Positions 8,270-18,102 of a stretch of DNA of 64,000 bases are shown in pieces; the stretch's first letter is position 1; each line of letters begins with the position of its first letter. The stretch lies in the NCBI GenBank assembly GCA_964624145.1, contig CAZUXT010000011.1, positions 11,813-75,812 of the forward strand, given 5' to 3'. The translations under genes were made by a program, and so were the position numbers. The stretch is from WJMT01 sp964624145. GTDB taxonomy: Bacteria; Acidobacteriota; Aminicenantia; Aminicenantales; Aminicenantaceae. The notes under the pieces are model-generated. The model was not told the DNA's origin. It saw only the letters and a list, made by a program, of their open reading frames with translations, and searched no databases.

Positions 8270-10099
8270 ATGGAAGAAAAGATCATTGAATGTGTTCCCA
8301 ATTTTTCGGAGGGACGGGATACGAAAATCATAAAGGAGATCACAGACGAAATCGAAAAGGTGGAAGGCACCAAACTTCTGGATGTGGACCCCGGACCTGA
8401 CATGAACCGTGTGGTCGTTACCTTTATCGGAAGTCCGGAGGCTGTACAGGAAGCCGCATTCAACTCCATAAAAAAAGCAGCGGAATTGATAGATATGTCC
8501 ACCCACCACGGTTCCCATCCCCGAATGGGAGCCACGGATGTATGTCCGTTTGTTCCAGTCAACGGAGTGACCGAAGAAGACTGTGTAGAGATCTCACGGA
8601 AGGTGGCTCAAAGAGTGGGAGAGAAGCTTCGGATTCCGGTCTATCTTTATGAAAAGTCTGCCACCAGTCCCGAGAGAGAGAACCTGGCCTTCATAAGACA
8701 GGGAGAATATGAGGCACTGCCTGAAAAATTAAAAAAGCCGCAGTGGAAGCCGGATTTCGGGCCGGCTGAATTCAATGCCAGGGCAGGCGCCACTGTTATT
8801 GGAGTGAGAGAGTTTCTCATAGCGTATAACATAAATTTAAATACCAGGGAAGCCAAATTGGCGACGGATATTGCTTTTGAGTTAAGGGAAAAAGGCCGCA
8901 CGGCCAGAATAGGGAATACGGAACCTGTTTATCTCTGGGGGGAAGAGATCCTGAGGTATGAAAAAGGAAGTTATCCCTGCGGGAACTGTGATTTTATTGG
9001 GGAATCCATGGAGGAGACCATTGAGCACTGTAAGGAGGCTCACGGTTATGATTTGGTCGAGCTGTTGAAACTCCATGATATGGATTACAAAAAGGCTGAA
9101 GGAAGGCCGGCTAAGAAGCCGGGTAAATTCAAACACTGCAAATCTATCGGATGGATGGTGCCCAAATATGACAGAGCCCAGATTTCCATCAATCTGACGG
9201 ATTATAAGGTCACATCCATGCATGATGTTCTGGAGGAAACGAGGCGGCTTGCCGTAAAACGGGGACTTGTGGTCACGGGAAGTGAGATCGTAGGCATGGT
9301 TCCTTATCAAGCTCTTCTTCAAACCGGAAAATATTACCTGGAAAAGCAGGGCCGTTCCAAGGGTGTGCCGGTAAAAGATATTCTTTCTACAGCCGTTCAA
9401 TCTCTGGGATTGACGGATGCGGCTGATTTTAATATCGAAGAAAGGGTTTTGGGGCTTCCAAGAAACCCGGAGGATGCACTGGTAGAGATGAAAGTGACTG
9501 ATTTTACAGATGAAGTATCCCGTGAATCACCGGCGCCGGGAGGAGGTTCCATAGCCGCACTGGCTGGTGCTCTGGGAGCTGCTCTTGGCTCTATGGTCAG
9601 TAATCTCACAGCTAATAAACGGGGAAGCCAGGATGTGGATGAGATTTTGAATGAAGCAGCGGAAAAGTGCCAGGAGATCAAAGATCAACTGATCAAGGCC
9701 GTGGATGAAGACACGCAGGCTTTTAATGCTTTTATGGAAGCACGGCGTCTTCCATCCCAAACTGAGGAAGAGAAGGAAGCAAGGCAAAAAGCCATGCAGG
9801 AGGGTCTTAAGAAAGCCGTGTCTGTTCCCGTGAGAACAGCGGAGATGTGCCTGCAGGCGATCGAGGCCGCTGAGACCGTGGCTCAAAACGGAAACCCGAA
9901 TTCTGTCACAGATGTGGGAGTGGGCGCGGAAGTTGCTTTTGCCGGAGTCAAAGGCGGGATTTACAATGTGCTGATCAATCTCAAGAGTATCAAAGACGCT
10001 GACTACTGCGACCAGATGAGAAAAAAATGCGATGCTCTGGAAAAAAAGGCCCGGAAAGCACTGGATTCTGTGAGTAAAATCATCAAGTCTAAATTATAA
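8270..10099 (+). CDS. ftcD: bifunctional glutamate formiminotransferase / formiminotetrahydrofolate cyclodeaminase
   Basis: The 609-residue protein joins the two last steps of the tetrahydrofolate-dependent histidine degradation route. It transfers the formimino group from N-formimino-glutamate to tetrahydrofolate and then deaminates the product to methenyl-THF. The N-terminal part shows the formiminotransferase signature DMSTHHGSHPRMGATDVCPF with the catalytic histidine region. The cyclodeaminase starts near residue 410 with SPAPGGGSIAALAGALG. Between them lies an extra segment with CGNC (237-240) and HCKEAH (253-258), spaced CX2C-X12-HX4H like a C2H2 zinc finger. A typical FtcD lacks it. 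GAGGAGAG precedes the ATG. No other hut gene is in view. Confidence 0.93.
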   Translation: MEEKIIECVPNFSEGRDTKIIKEITDEIEKVEGTKLLDVDPGPDMNRVVVTFIGSPEAVQEAAFNSIKKAAELIDMSTHHGSHPRMGATDVCPFVPVNGVTEEDCVEISRKVAQRVGEKLRIPVYLYEKSATSPERENLAFIRQGEYEALPEKLKKPQWKPDFGPAEFNARAGATVIGVREFLIAYNINLNTREAKLATDIAFELREKGRTARIGNTEPVYLWGEEILRYEKGSYPCGNCDFIGESMEETIEHCKEAHGYDLVELLKLHDMDYKKAEGRPAKKPGKFKHCKSIGWMVPKYDRAQISINLTDYKVTSMHDVLEETRRLAVKRGLVVTGSEIVGMVPYQALLQTGKYYLEKQGRSKGVPVKDILSTAVQSLGLTDAADFNIEERVLGLPRNPEDALVEMKVTDFTDEVSRESPAPGGGSIAALAGALGAALGSMVSNLTANKRGSQDVDEILNEAAEKCQEIKDQLIKAVDEDTQAFNAFMEARRLPSQTEEEKEARQKAMQEGLKKAVSVPVRTAEMCLQAIEAAETVAQNGNPNSVTDVGVGAEVAFAGVKGGIYNVLINLKSIKDADYCDQMRKKCDALEKKARKALDSVSKIIKSKL

Positions 10100-10318
10100 T
10101 TTTTAACACCTAAATTTATCCAACTGAGAATATGACTTGCGCTCCCTTCAGATTTTTAACGCCATTCTTCTTCGTTTTTCTCAGCGCTTGCGCAACTCCC
10201 CCCGTCCGTGGGTCAGACATACTCAGCGTCCTGCTTCGCCGGATACCCTCGAAAAGCCTCATCCAAAGGCTAAATCTTCAATGTCGCTTAAGCCATATTT
10301 ATCAGTTGTTTTAAGTTT
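10100..10318. other. gap between convergent ftcD and pncB
   Basis: The 219 bases hold no supported gene. Two overlapping short frames on the plus strand (from 10132 and 10137) lack ribosome sites and recognisable content. The middle (about 10180-10265) is much richer in G and C than its flanks, which suggests a foreign or repeat-derived piece, but I cannot assign it. Confidence 0.3.
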
Positions 10319-11680
10319 TTATTGGATTTCTCTGTGTTTATATTTATCGATAGTCTTTTTCTGGAGATTCCGGAGTTTTTCAGAGATTTTGACCGGATAA
10401 AGGGGGCCTTTTTTATTGATGGCCTTGTATTTTTCAGGGAGCCGGGAGAAATTTTCCCTGAATTGATTTTGTATTTCCGAAAGGGGCGGGGAGTCGTAAA
10501 TGGTTTTTCCGCCTGTGAGGACCGGTACTAGCAGAGGAACAGCACCCTCCAAATTTTCTTCCCTGCAGGCGATGACATCATGGTCATAGAGCTTTTTAGA
10601 GGACAAAAAGCGGAAGACCTGCTTGTCCGAGGTCAGGGAAATTTTTCCGGGGCTTAATTTAACCACAGGCTCGCTATTATACTTTACGATTTTGTAAGCC
10701 ATATCCAGATAAGGGGCATCTGAAGAGACACCCATTTTTGTGCCCACTCCAAAAGAGTCAATTTTTGCTTTTTGGGAAAGGATCTTTTGGATCTTGTATT
10801 CATCAAAGGCCCCGCTTGCAAAAATCAGGGAATTTTTTAATCCGTGTTCGTCAAGGATATGTCTTGCCTTCTGGCTGAGTTCGGCCATATCCCCACTGTC
10901 AAGGCGTATCCCTTTAAGATGTTCGCCCCGGCCGGCCATCTCTTTACCCACCTGAGCGGCTTTAAGAGTCCCTGACAGGGAGTCATAGGTGTCCACCAGG
11001 AGTATGGAGTTTTCCGGGAATGTCTGCGCAAAGGCCCGGAAAGCATCGATTTCCTTATCAAAACTGGAAACGAATGAATGCGCCATGGTCCCGTATACCG
11101 GGATGCCCAGCTGTTTGCCGGCCAGGACATTACTGGTTCCGAGAAAGCCCGCTATGTAGCTGGCTTTGGCCACCTTTATGGAGGCGTCGATTCCCTGTGT
11201 GCGCCTGAAGGAAAAATCAACAAGGCTCCTCCCTCCCGCGGCATGAATACATCGGGATGCTTTGGTAGCGATCATGGACTGCAGATTGATGGTGTTTATC
11301 AAAAAGGTCTCGATGACCTGGGCTTCTATAAGAGGTGCGGTGACTTCCAGGATAGGTTCCTCCTCAAAGAAGATGGTTCCCTCAGGCAGGGCATGCACAT
11401 CCCCATGGAATTTGAAATTTTCCAGATAAGAAAGAAAGTCAGATTTGAAAAAACCCGTGCTTTCCAAATACTCCAGGTCATCCTCTGTGAATTGGAGCTC
11501 AACCAAATAATCAAGGACCTCTTTCAATCCGCAGGATACGAAATAACGGCGGTTAGGAGGATACCGGCGCACAAAAAGGCTGAACACAGCGGTTTCATTC
11601 ATTCCGTGTTCAAAATAGGAAGCAGCCATTGTGAGCTCATAAAGGTCGGTCAGAAGGGCACTGTTTTTGATTTCATTCAT
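10319..11680 (-). CDS. pncB: nicotinate phosphoribosyltransferase
   Basis: This 453-residue enzyme makes nicotinate mononucleotide from nicotinate and PRPP in the Preiss-Handler route to NAD. The N-terminus has LLTDLYELTMAASYFEHG, the standard opening of the family. The middle has VDFSFRRTQGIDA, which matches the substrate-binding motif normally read as DFxxRR..G, and the C-terminal half has RLDSGD and FGVGTKMGVS for phosphate binding. The length is normal. It follows the nicotinamidase-like gene by 12 bases on the same strand, so the two form a nicotinamide salvage operon. It faces ftcD head-on. Confidence 0.93.
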   Translation of the reverse strand: MNEIKNSALLTDLYELTMAASYFEHGMNETAVFSLFVRRYPPNRRYFVSCGLKEVLDYLVELQFTEDDLEYLESTGFFKSDFLSYLENFKFHGDVHALPEGTIFFEEEPILEVTAPLIEAQVIETFLINTINLQSMIATKASRCIHAAGGRSLVDFSFRRTQGIDASIKVAKASYIAGFLGTSNVLAGKQLGIPVYGTMAHSFVSSFDKEIDAFRAFAQTFPENSILLVDTYDSLSGTLKAAQVGKEMAGRGEHLKGIRLDSGDMAELSQKARHILDEHGLKNSLIFASGAFDEYKIQKILSQKAKIDSFGVGTKMGVSSDAPYLDMAYKIVKYNSEPVVKLSPGKISLTSDKQVFRFLSSKKLYDHDVIACREENLEGAVPLLVPVLTGGKTIYDSPPLSEIQNQFRENFSRLPEKYKAINKKGPLYPVKISEKLRNLQKKTIDKYKHREIQ

Positions 11681-11692
11681 TGGGTTCTTCGA

Positions 11693-12319
11693 TCACTTAA
11701 AAACCACATCTTCAGTTGATTTCACGACGATTCCCGAGTAAAGGTTCGAGACCTGGCTTAGAGTCAAAGCCTGGTCAAATTCAGTGAGCGCGGATATTCC
11801 GTCTGCCGGGATAATGACTTTGTACCATCTGAGCCCTGCGGAAGCAGCGGTGTGGAGCACACAAATATTAGACACAGTGCCGACGATGACTACGTTTTGG
11901 ACTCTCCATACATAGCTTAAGGTGTGCTCGAGTCCTGTTCCGTAGAACCCGTCATAACGCAGTTTGCGGCAGACCAGTTCGCCCTTTCCGGGTTTCAGTT
12001 CCGGAATGACCTCCCATCCCCAGGTATTTTCCTTACAGTGTTCAGGCCATATGTCAAATTCAGGATCATCCTCTCTCATGGTGTCTTGAGTATAAGCGAC
12101 AGGAACGCCTGCTTTTCTTGCTCTAGAAAGGAGCTTTTTTATTCGTGGAACGGTTTCCCTGGCAGCCGGGACCACCAGGTTTCCCTTTTCTTTTATAAAA
12201 TCGTTCTGCATATCCACGATAATAAGGGCCGTTTTTTTTGAATGAAGTGTGACCTTGTCTTTATAAGTGATTTCAGGAACTTCGACCTTTTTGTTTGGAA
12301 TGAAGGGGAAACTCATCAT
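11693..12319 (-). CDS. pncA: nicotinamidase-like cysteine hydrolase (isochorismatase fold)
   Basis: The 208-residue protein should turn nicotinamide into nicotinate and ammonia. The Asp-Lys-Cys triad of the family is in place: Asp36 in IIVDMQNDF, Lys119 in CRKLRYDGF and Cys153 in SNICVLHTA with the cis-peptide region GTVSN before it. The metal-site DxH motif of classical PncA is not obvious (PEFDIWPEH is the corresponding place), so another amide substrate is possible. The nearby pncB strongly supports the nicotinamidase reading. Two adjacent ATGs (12319 and 12316) follow an AAGGAGAG; the second has the better spacing. Confidence 0.8.
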   Translation of the reverse strand: MMSFPFIPNKKVEVPEITYKDKVTLHSKKTALIIVDMQNDFIKEKGNLVVPAARETVPRIKKLLSRARKAGVPVAYTQDTMREDDPEFDIWPEHCKENTWGWEVIPELKPGKGELVCRKLRYDGFYGTGLEHTLSYVWRVQNVVIVGTVSNICVLHTAASAGLRWYKVIIPADGISALTEFDQALTLSQVSNLYSGIVVKSTEDVVFK

Positions 12320-12407
12320 TTCTCTCCTTGCTTTTGTTTTATTATATTCGTAATGGTTCTCTGATTCCAGCCTTCACTGATTTGAGGTATGTATCTTGTT
12401 TTGCTGT

Positions 12408-14981
12408 TTATTGTTTTTTGAGTTCAATGACTATGGTGTGCGTGACGAATTCATCAGGGGCCCTTTCCGGGATTGTGAGTCTCAATTGGCCGGACTCCAG
12501 GGATGCTCCTTTTATTTTGTCTATGAATTCAGGATGAAGCGTGTTGAGTCTGTAGGTTTTTCCGCTGATCCCTTCCACTTTCAAGGTGAGAGTTTGTTTT
12601 TCTTTGTGAAGTGATATGATTTTTATTCCGGAGTCCTTATCTCCGACCTTGACCTCAGGGATAACCGGAAGGACTTCAAAACAGGGCTCGATAAATAATT
12701 CTACCTGCAGAGGTTTGTCATGTACTGGAAATTCTGACTCTGCTTGAGTGACCTGCTGGCGCTCAAATGTATGGAAGGGGATCTCTGTTCCATTCACCGT
12801 CAGTTGTTTTATTTGTGTTCCTTTTGCCAGACAAGGGGAAAAGGTCATGGTGTGTTTTTCTCTCGCTTCAGGGTTGATATTCAGTGTTATTTTGTTTTCC
12901 TCTTTTTTGTATGAAAATGAAAAGGCTGCCTCTCCCACCTTATAGTTTTTGATCTCCACTTGATCCCAATTTCCGGGAAAATGAGGAGCAAAAGTGAAGG
13001 TCCTCATCAGGGCATCAGCTTCCAGACCCAGCAGTCCTCTTATCAGGGGGAGCACAGCGCCAGCTGCGGAAAATCCCTGTTGGGGGACCGCTTCCTGCGG
13101 CCACACATTCCGAATGCCGGAAAAGACTTCCGTGACACATCCCAGGGCATTGTCAAAGGTGTGGTTTACGGTTGAGAGAAGGAGAGGATATGCGTTTAAA
13201 GGCATATGATGCTTGTACAAAGCTGTGGTGACCCAACTGGTTAAAAAAGGCCAGACCGCGCCGTAGTTGTAATTGAGAGGCTGAAAGTAGGCGCTGTTTC
13301 GGGAAATACTCCGTATGCCCCAGTCAGTGGTCAGCTCTGGTAAGCTGAGCCTTTCTAGAGTGAGCCTGCTTTTTTCGCTTTCTCCGAGGTCCCACATCAG
13401 ACCGATTGCATTCCACGGCGAGATCTCTTTGACTTTTTCTCCTTTATCATTAAAGGCATAGGCATAGAAATTATTTATCGGGTCCCAAAATCTGTCATTG
13501 AACGCTTTTTTGGCTTTTTCTGCATTCATGGATGCTTTTTTATGCAGGGAGTCTTTACCCAGAATTCGGGACATTTCATCCATGGCGTGCGCGGCTCTCA
13601 CCCATACGGAGGCCAGATAAATGTCTGTTTCAATGCCGGTAAGCGCTCCGTATTCCAGAGCCCCAAGGCCTGCGGAACTGTTGTCCATAAGCCCGTCCCT
13701 GTTTTTATCCGTACTGAGACACCAATCATAGGCCCTGGTAAGAGAGAGCCAGCTTTGCTCAACAAAGGCAGTGTCGCCGGATAGTCTCATGTAATCGTAC
13801 ATGGCTGCTAGATAATAGGGGGTCGTGTCTCCGTGGATATATCCGTAAGGATAGTCTTTCCACCAGTCGATATACCCTTCTGCCTGTGAAAGTTCGTGAG
13901 CCATCTTTCCGTCATCCCTCTGCCATTTTTGTGTAAAGGCCAGTATTTTCTTAACGGATTCTTGCGCTCCGTAAGAGAGCAGGCTCAAAGAATTGATATA
14001 AGCATCCCCTCCGAAAAACCAGCCGAATCCGGGCCGTCCCGATGTTCCGGAAGCGCCCAGACCCGCAACTATTCCTTCGCCCAGTTCAGGGTTATCAACC
14101 ATAAGATTGTCAAAAGTGATTTTGGCCCATTCAAAGGCAAGATCGATTTTCGGATCAGGAGTTTTGAGACCAAGAGTGTTTTGGCTGAGTTCTTCATAAT
14201 GTTCTCTGTTTTTGCGATAGTAATATTCAGGATTTTCCAGGAGTTTTGTATAGACGGCCAGAATCTTGTCCCGTTTTCCCTGGCCCCCTGAAACACACAG
14301 AGGAATAAATCTGTTTCTCACTTTCTCCGGATTTTTGATCTCGATCTTGAATTCGCTCGGGGCATCTGAGAGCATATGCGCTGGCGTATAGGAAAGGCCT
14401 GATGCGGCCGGAGAACCCACAAGGGCATGATTTTTTCCCGTAGGCTCTGAGATCACATAGGCTTTGATCTCATTGTTCCAGTATGCGTATTGTCCTCCGA
14501 TTCCGGCGGGCCACATGGGCTGAAGCACGGGGAGAAAGCCGCACACGATAGTCAGGGGAACGGATGAATCAATATCGAGGATGACAAGAGCTCCGGGCTC
14601 AAAAACAGGGGTGATATACGTCGCTTTAACAGTGAATGACTGATACGTGTAGGTCAGAGTTGTAGCCCAGGGGGATACGGAAATACAGCGGACAATATCC
14701 CCTGCGTTTATGGCCCGTGTGGAGGTGCCGGTGAAGAAAGAAAATTGAAAGCCGCGAAGGAGCTTCAAAGGATAAGCCCAGGCTTCAAAAGAGCCGCTCT
14801 CATCTCCAAGCAGGGCAAAACAGCGCCCGGTTTTATTGAAGGGAGTCCCCGGTTTGGCCAGCCTCTCAAGGCTGAGGGCGTTTTTCTCGAGTTTGAAGGC
14901 AGGAATGGAATCCTTTTCCGCTGAACATAAAAAATTAAAAATAAGAAACAGGCCCATTAAAAATATAAATGTTTTTTTCAT
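12408..14981 (-). CDS. exported glycosidase of the glycogen-debranching (six-hairpin) type
   Basis: The 857-residue protein has a signal peptide (about residues 1-21) and the alpha/alpha-barrel features of GDE_C-like amylo-1,6-glucosidases: GWFFGGDAYIN in the catalytic barrel, HGDTTPYYLAAMYDY, and the late RNVWPQEAVPQQGFSAAG stretch. An N-terminal beta-sandwich comes first and a beta-sheet tail last. It most likely cleaves an alpha-linked oligosaccharide in the periplasm. I chose the ATG at 14981 because AGAGGAC precedes it and the signal peptide starts there; an in-frame ATG lies 39 bases upstream. It is the last of the minus-strand genes reading left from 17950, separated by a 177-bp gap from the UnbV gene. 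Confidence 0.75.
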   Translation of the reverse strand: MKKTFIFLMGLFLIFNFLCSAEKDSIPAFKLEKNALSLERLAKPGTPFNKTGRCFALLGDESGSFEAWAYPLKLLRGFQFSFFTGTSTRAINAGDIVRCISVSPWATTLTYTYQSFTVKATYITPVFEPGALVILDIDSSVPLTIVCGFLPVLQPMWPAGIGGQYAYWNNEIKAYVISEPTGKNHALVGSPAASGLSYTPAHMLSDAPSEFKIEIKNPEKVRNRFIPLCVSGGQGKRDKILAVYTKLLENPEYYYRKNREHYEELSQNTLGLKTPDPKIDLAFEWAKITFDNLMVDNPELGEGIVAGLGASGTSGRPGFGWFFGGDAYINSLSLLSYGAQESVKKILAFTQKWQRDDGKMAHELSQAEGYIDWWKDYPYGYIHGDTTPYYLAAMYDYMRLSGDTAFVEQSWLSLTRAYDWCLSTDKNRDGLMDNSSAGLGALEYGALTGIETDIYLASVWVRAAHAMDEMSRILGKDSLHKKASMNAEKAKKAFNDRFWDPINNFYAYAFNDKGEKVKEISPWNAIGLMWDLGESEKSRLTLERLSLPELTTDWGIRSISRNSAYFQPLNYNYGAVWPFLTSWVTTALYKHHMPLNAYPLLLSTVNHTFDNALGCVTEVFSGIRNVWPQEAVPQQGFSAAGAVLPLIRGLLGLEADALMRTFTFAPHFPGNWDQVEIKNYKVGEAAFSFSYKKEENKITLNINPEAREKHTMTFSPCLAKGTQIKQLTVNGTEIPFHTFERQQVTQAESEFPVHDKPLQVELFIEPCFEVLPVIPEVKVGDKDSGIKIISLHKEKQTLTLKVEGISGKTYRLNTLHPEFIDKIKGASLESGQLRLTIPERAPDEFVTHTIVIELKKQ

Positions 14982-15158
14982 GGTGTCCTCTTTATTGGAT
15001 ATAACTTTTAGTATAAACACTTCTTACAATCTTTCAAGATAGGATTGGTTTGGTTTTTCAATCAGCTCTGTTGTTGAGAAATGAGACACAGGGAAAGAAA
15101 TATCTTTTTGCCGTAATATTATTGACTTCAGCCGCTTTTACAGGGAACAGCTTCTTCT

Positions 15159-17057
15159 TTAAGGTCTGTTGTTCCCAGGGTGGGATATAAACAGGATTTG
15201 GTCTGCATCTGGATGTTTGATTTCCTGATGAATTCCATCTGGCCATAATATCTCAAGGGTTTTGGCTCGAGCCTGTTTTCCAAGTCCAAAGTAAACTCTG
15301 TAATGGCCTGAGGAGTAGTGGGCTCCGTCAGCAGCCCCTACGGAACTATAAATTCTTTGCCCTTTTTGCTCATAAAGGACCACACCTGTTCCTACGGCGC
15401 TTGGGTTTCCAGGAGGCCCGCAAAGCTGAACTTGGAGCCAATGATTGTTTTGTGTTTGGTTTTCAAACAAGCTGGATGACCACTGTTTATTGGATTTCTG
15501 GCTGATCACGCTTATCAAAACATCACGGTCTCCATCATTGTCACAATCAAACCAGTGGCAGCGGGCATCAGTCAGTTCTTCATGGTTGGAATAAGAAAGC
15601 ATCCGAGTTGCTTTGAAACGCCCCTCATTTGTCTGCTTGTAAATTCCTCCTGGAACACAGTGAAGGTCCAGCAAACCGTCATTATCAAAATCCACCCAGT
15701 TGGCAGTGAATGCGTTTTCGCAAAGTCCGAAGCTTTTGGGATCTGATAATGTAAAGTGTCCCTTATCATTAATGAGGAGAACACACTGGACCGGAGATGC
15801 CACAAACAAGTCTGGGTCGCCATCTCTGTCAAAATCTGAAACACAAGAGCGACCAAAATGAGGATAACTGGGATCGGAATGGTCATGAGCTGAAGGATTT
15901 TTTGATATATGATGGGCTTGGAATAGACTGTTCTGGTTGAGGTAAAGAACGAGATTTTCTCTTCCCGCCACAAAGAGGTCCAAGTCCCTGTCTAAATCAG
16001 AATCGAACCAGATGTAAAAACCGTCCTCAGTGTCAGAGATGCCTTTTTCTTGAGCTCGGTCCTGAAATTGTCCTTGAGGATTTTGTATAAACAACTGATT
16101 GGGAGACCTGAAACCGCTCACATACAGGTCCGGAAGATTATTTCTGTCTAAATCCAACCATGCTGTTTGCCGGGACCGGCAGGTGTTTTTTTCAAATTGA
16201 ATGAAATCACTCACCTGAATGAATGCCTCTCCTTTGTTCACAAAAATTTCATTCTGATTGTATGTAGAGAAGTGCTGTGTTTTCCCCCAAAAACCTCCGT
16301 TTGATATGGCTAAATCTATAAGATGGTCTCCGTTCCAGTCCCCCCATGCTATACCGTGTCTGTCTTTTAGTCTGAGTACGAAATGGTGAGAGGAGGGACT
16401 CTGTTTGTGTCTACCGACCTGGATTAGGGAGAGGGGGATTTGAGATTTGATCTGGAATGAAACCGGAACAGCTGCCATATCCGGCTGAATCACAAGCAAG
16501 CCTTTGGATTTTTCTGAATCAAACTTAAAATGAATGGAACTCTTCCTGATTTGTGGAGAAAGGAGAGTGGTCTTAGTGGTTGTCTCGCAATTTAGATTCG
16601 TTTTGATTTTGACGGGAGAATCAAGAGTGAGATATCCAGAGGCAGACGGCGCGGATTTTATTGAGGACACAAATTTGATATGGATTTGACGTTCTTTCCA
16701 AAAAATGTAGAGACCTGATTCATTCTTGATCTCAGGTTCATCCAAAGAGTCTTCGAGTCCGGGGAATTCTTCTTGGTGATGAAGTCCCCACTGATCATAG
16801 ACATCGCGGAACGTTCCCTGTCCATTTCCTAAGAGAAGAGATGATATTGCTGTATGGTTAACAGTGTATATATCCAGAAAATCATCTCTGTTGGCATCCA
16901 CGATTCCGTTATCGAGCATATAATAGTCGTGGATTTTTATGAATTGCTCTTCAAATTGATTGTGCTGTTGGTTTTCTGCATCACAAGAGCCATAGATGAG
17001 AAAAACAAATATAATGAGGAATCGGGTAAAATGAATGATTGTTTTGAGTTGATTCAC
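15159..17057 (-). CDS. exported FG-GAP/VCBS-repeat protein with UnbV/ASPIC domain
   Basis: The 632-residue protein has a hydrophobic signal with a cysteine near residue 25. It carries many DxDxDG-type calcium-binding propeller repeats such as DFDRDGDPDLF, DFDNDGLLDLH and DCDNDGDRDVL, and ends in an ASPIC/UnbV domain with the diagnostic LEILWPDGIHQ. Such proteins are exported beta-propellers of unknown ligand. The start is a GTG at 17057 whose GTGA overlaps the TGA stop of the upstream cyanophycinase-like gene, so translation of the two is probably coupled. That pairing is unusual. Confidence 0.88.
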   Translation of the reverse strand: MNQLKTIIHFTRFLIIFVFLIYGSCDAENQQHNQFEEQFIKIHDYYMLDNGIVDANRDDFLDIYTVNHTAISSLLLGNGQGTFRDVYDQWGLHHQEEFPGLEDSLDEPEIKNESGLYIFWKERQIHIKFVSSIKSAPSASGYLTLDSPVKIKTNLNCETTTKTTLLSPQIRKSSIHFKFDSEKSKGLLVIQPDMAAVPVSFQIKSQIPLSLIQVGRHKQSPSSHHFVLRLKDRHGIAWGDWNGDHLIDLAISNGGFWGKTQHFSTYNQNEIFVNKGEAFIQVSDFIQFEKNTCRSRQTAWLDLDRNNLPDLYVSGFRSPNQLFIQNPQGQFQDRAQEKGISDTEDGFYIWFDSDLDRDLDLFVAGRENLVLYLNQNSLFQAHHISKNPSAHDHSDPSYPHFGRSCVSDFDRDGDPDLFVASPVQCVLLINDKGHFTLSDPKSFGLCENAFTANWVDFDNDGLLDLHCVPGGIYKQTNEGRFKATRMLSYSNHEELTDARCHWFDCDNDGDRDVLISVISQKSNKQWSSSLFENQTQNNHWLQVQLCGPPGNPSAVGTGVVLYEQKGQRIYSSVGAADGAHYSSGHYRVYFGLGKQARAKTLEILWPDGIHQEIKHPDADQILFISHPGNNRP

Positions 17058-17950
17058 TTCTTTTTCTCAGATTTTTTGATGGGCTGCACCCGGTCCAGAG
17101 GTTCGTAAGTCCGGGTGGGACGATGAGCCTGGCGGGTTTTCAGGTCAAAACGGTCACCTGGCGCCAGAAAATAAAAGCGTCCGGACGGAGGGATGTGTTT
17201 GCTGGTGTCATAGATGGCCACATACCCCTGGCCCATCACTTCAAACCGGTCGCCCTGAACCACTATGGCGGTGTCTTCATCAATGCCGATACCCAGAAGA
17301 TCCGGGTTGGCGTTCACTACTTCCAGAAGGTCAAACTGCCGATTCCGCTTGAGAAGATGCTGGTCGACCCCTGTGTTTTTTATAAAACCCATTCCTTCGG
17401 TGTGGTCTCCTATCATAATGGTGTTGGTTTTGGTGTCGCCCCTGACCAAATAAGAACCCTGAATGGTAGCGCCTGCAGAGGATCCACCGATCACGCCTCC
17501 TCGTTCAAGAAGAGCCCGCAGCTCCTTATGGACCAGAGTATTGAGGTAAGCATCGGCTAAGCGCCACTGCCTGCCTCCGGTAAAAAACACAGCCCGGGCT
17601 TTTTTTATGGGCCGGACAAACTCCTCGGAATCGGCTTGGCTTCGGTCATAAGTATGGACCAGGGTCAGGTTTTTAAATCCGGCTCTTTCGAACGGCCGCA
17701 TTCCTCTCCAGCTTTGGTCATAATGGTCCGCCCCACCTGCAGTGGGAATGATCACCACCGGCGCTTCAGGCCCTCCGGCCAGTTCCATGAATCTCTCTAA
17801 AATGGCGGGATCCTGCATAGCGCCTCCCACAATAACCAAGGCCCCGTTCTCAGGACCTATGTCCGATGGATAGAGTTTTGCCGTAAAAACAGTGATGAAT
17901 AACAGGAAAAAACTGACCAAAAGCATTAAAGCGTTCCGTCTTTGACACAT
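17054..17950 (-). CDS. exported cyanophycinase-like serine peptidase (S51)
   Basis: The 298-residue protein begins with a signal peptide or anchor (residues 8-24) and then the class-I glutamine amidotransferase-like fold of the S51 family: LVIVGGAMQD, IIPTAGG, AVFFTGGRQWRL and the nucleophile Ser158 in GGSSAGAT. Relatives cut beta-Asp-Arg dipeptides from cyanophycin or hydrolyse other isoaspartyl peptides. The signal sequence points to action outside the cytoplasm on imported or external polymer. AAAGGAG lies 11 bases before the ATG. It is the first gene of a two-gene unit with the UnbV protein. Confidence 0.88.
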   Translation of the reverse strand: MCQRRNALMLLVSFFLLFITVFTAKLYPSDIGPENGALVIVGGAMQDPAILERFMELAGGPEAPVVIIPTAGGADHYDQSWRGMRPFERAGFKNLTLVHTYDRSQADSEEFVRPIKKARAVFFTGGRQWRLADAYLNTLVHKELRALLERGGVIGGSSAGATIQGSYLVRGDTKTNTIMIGDHTEGMGFIKNTGVDQHLLKRNRQFDLLEVVNANPDLLGIGIDEDTAIVVQGDRFEVMGQGYVAIYDTSKHIPPSGRFYFLAPGDRFDLKTRQAHRPTRTYEPLDRVQPIKKSEKKK

Positions 17951-18102
17951 GATTTGTTATTCTCCTTTTAACCTGAACTATTCAGGTTTATTTGGTACAG
18001 GGACTTATATATTAAAAGATAATTTCTGTTATTGGAAGGGAGTGTTTGTTATATATATTGAAGATGATGTCAACTAAAACCGTTTTCAAAGCGTTTTGAT
18101 TA

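Noticed and set aside
10132..10400. Two plus-strand frames between ftcD and pncB
   Set aside because: They overlap each other, run into the end of pncB and have no recognisable content.
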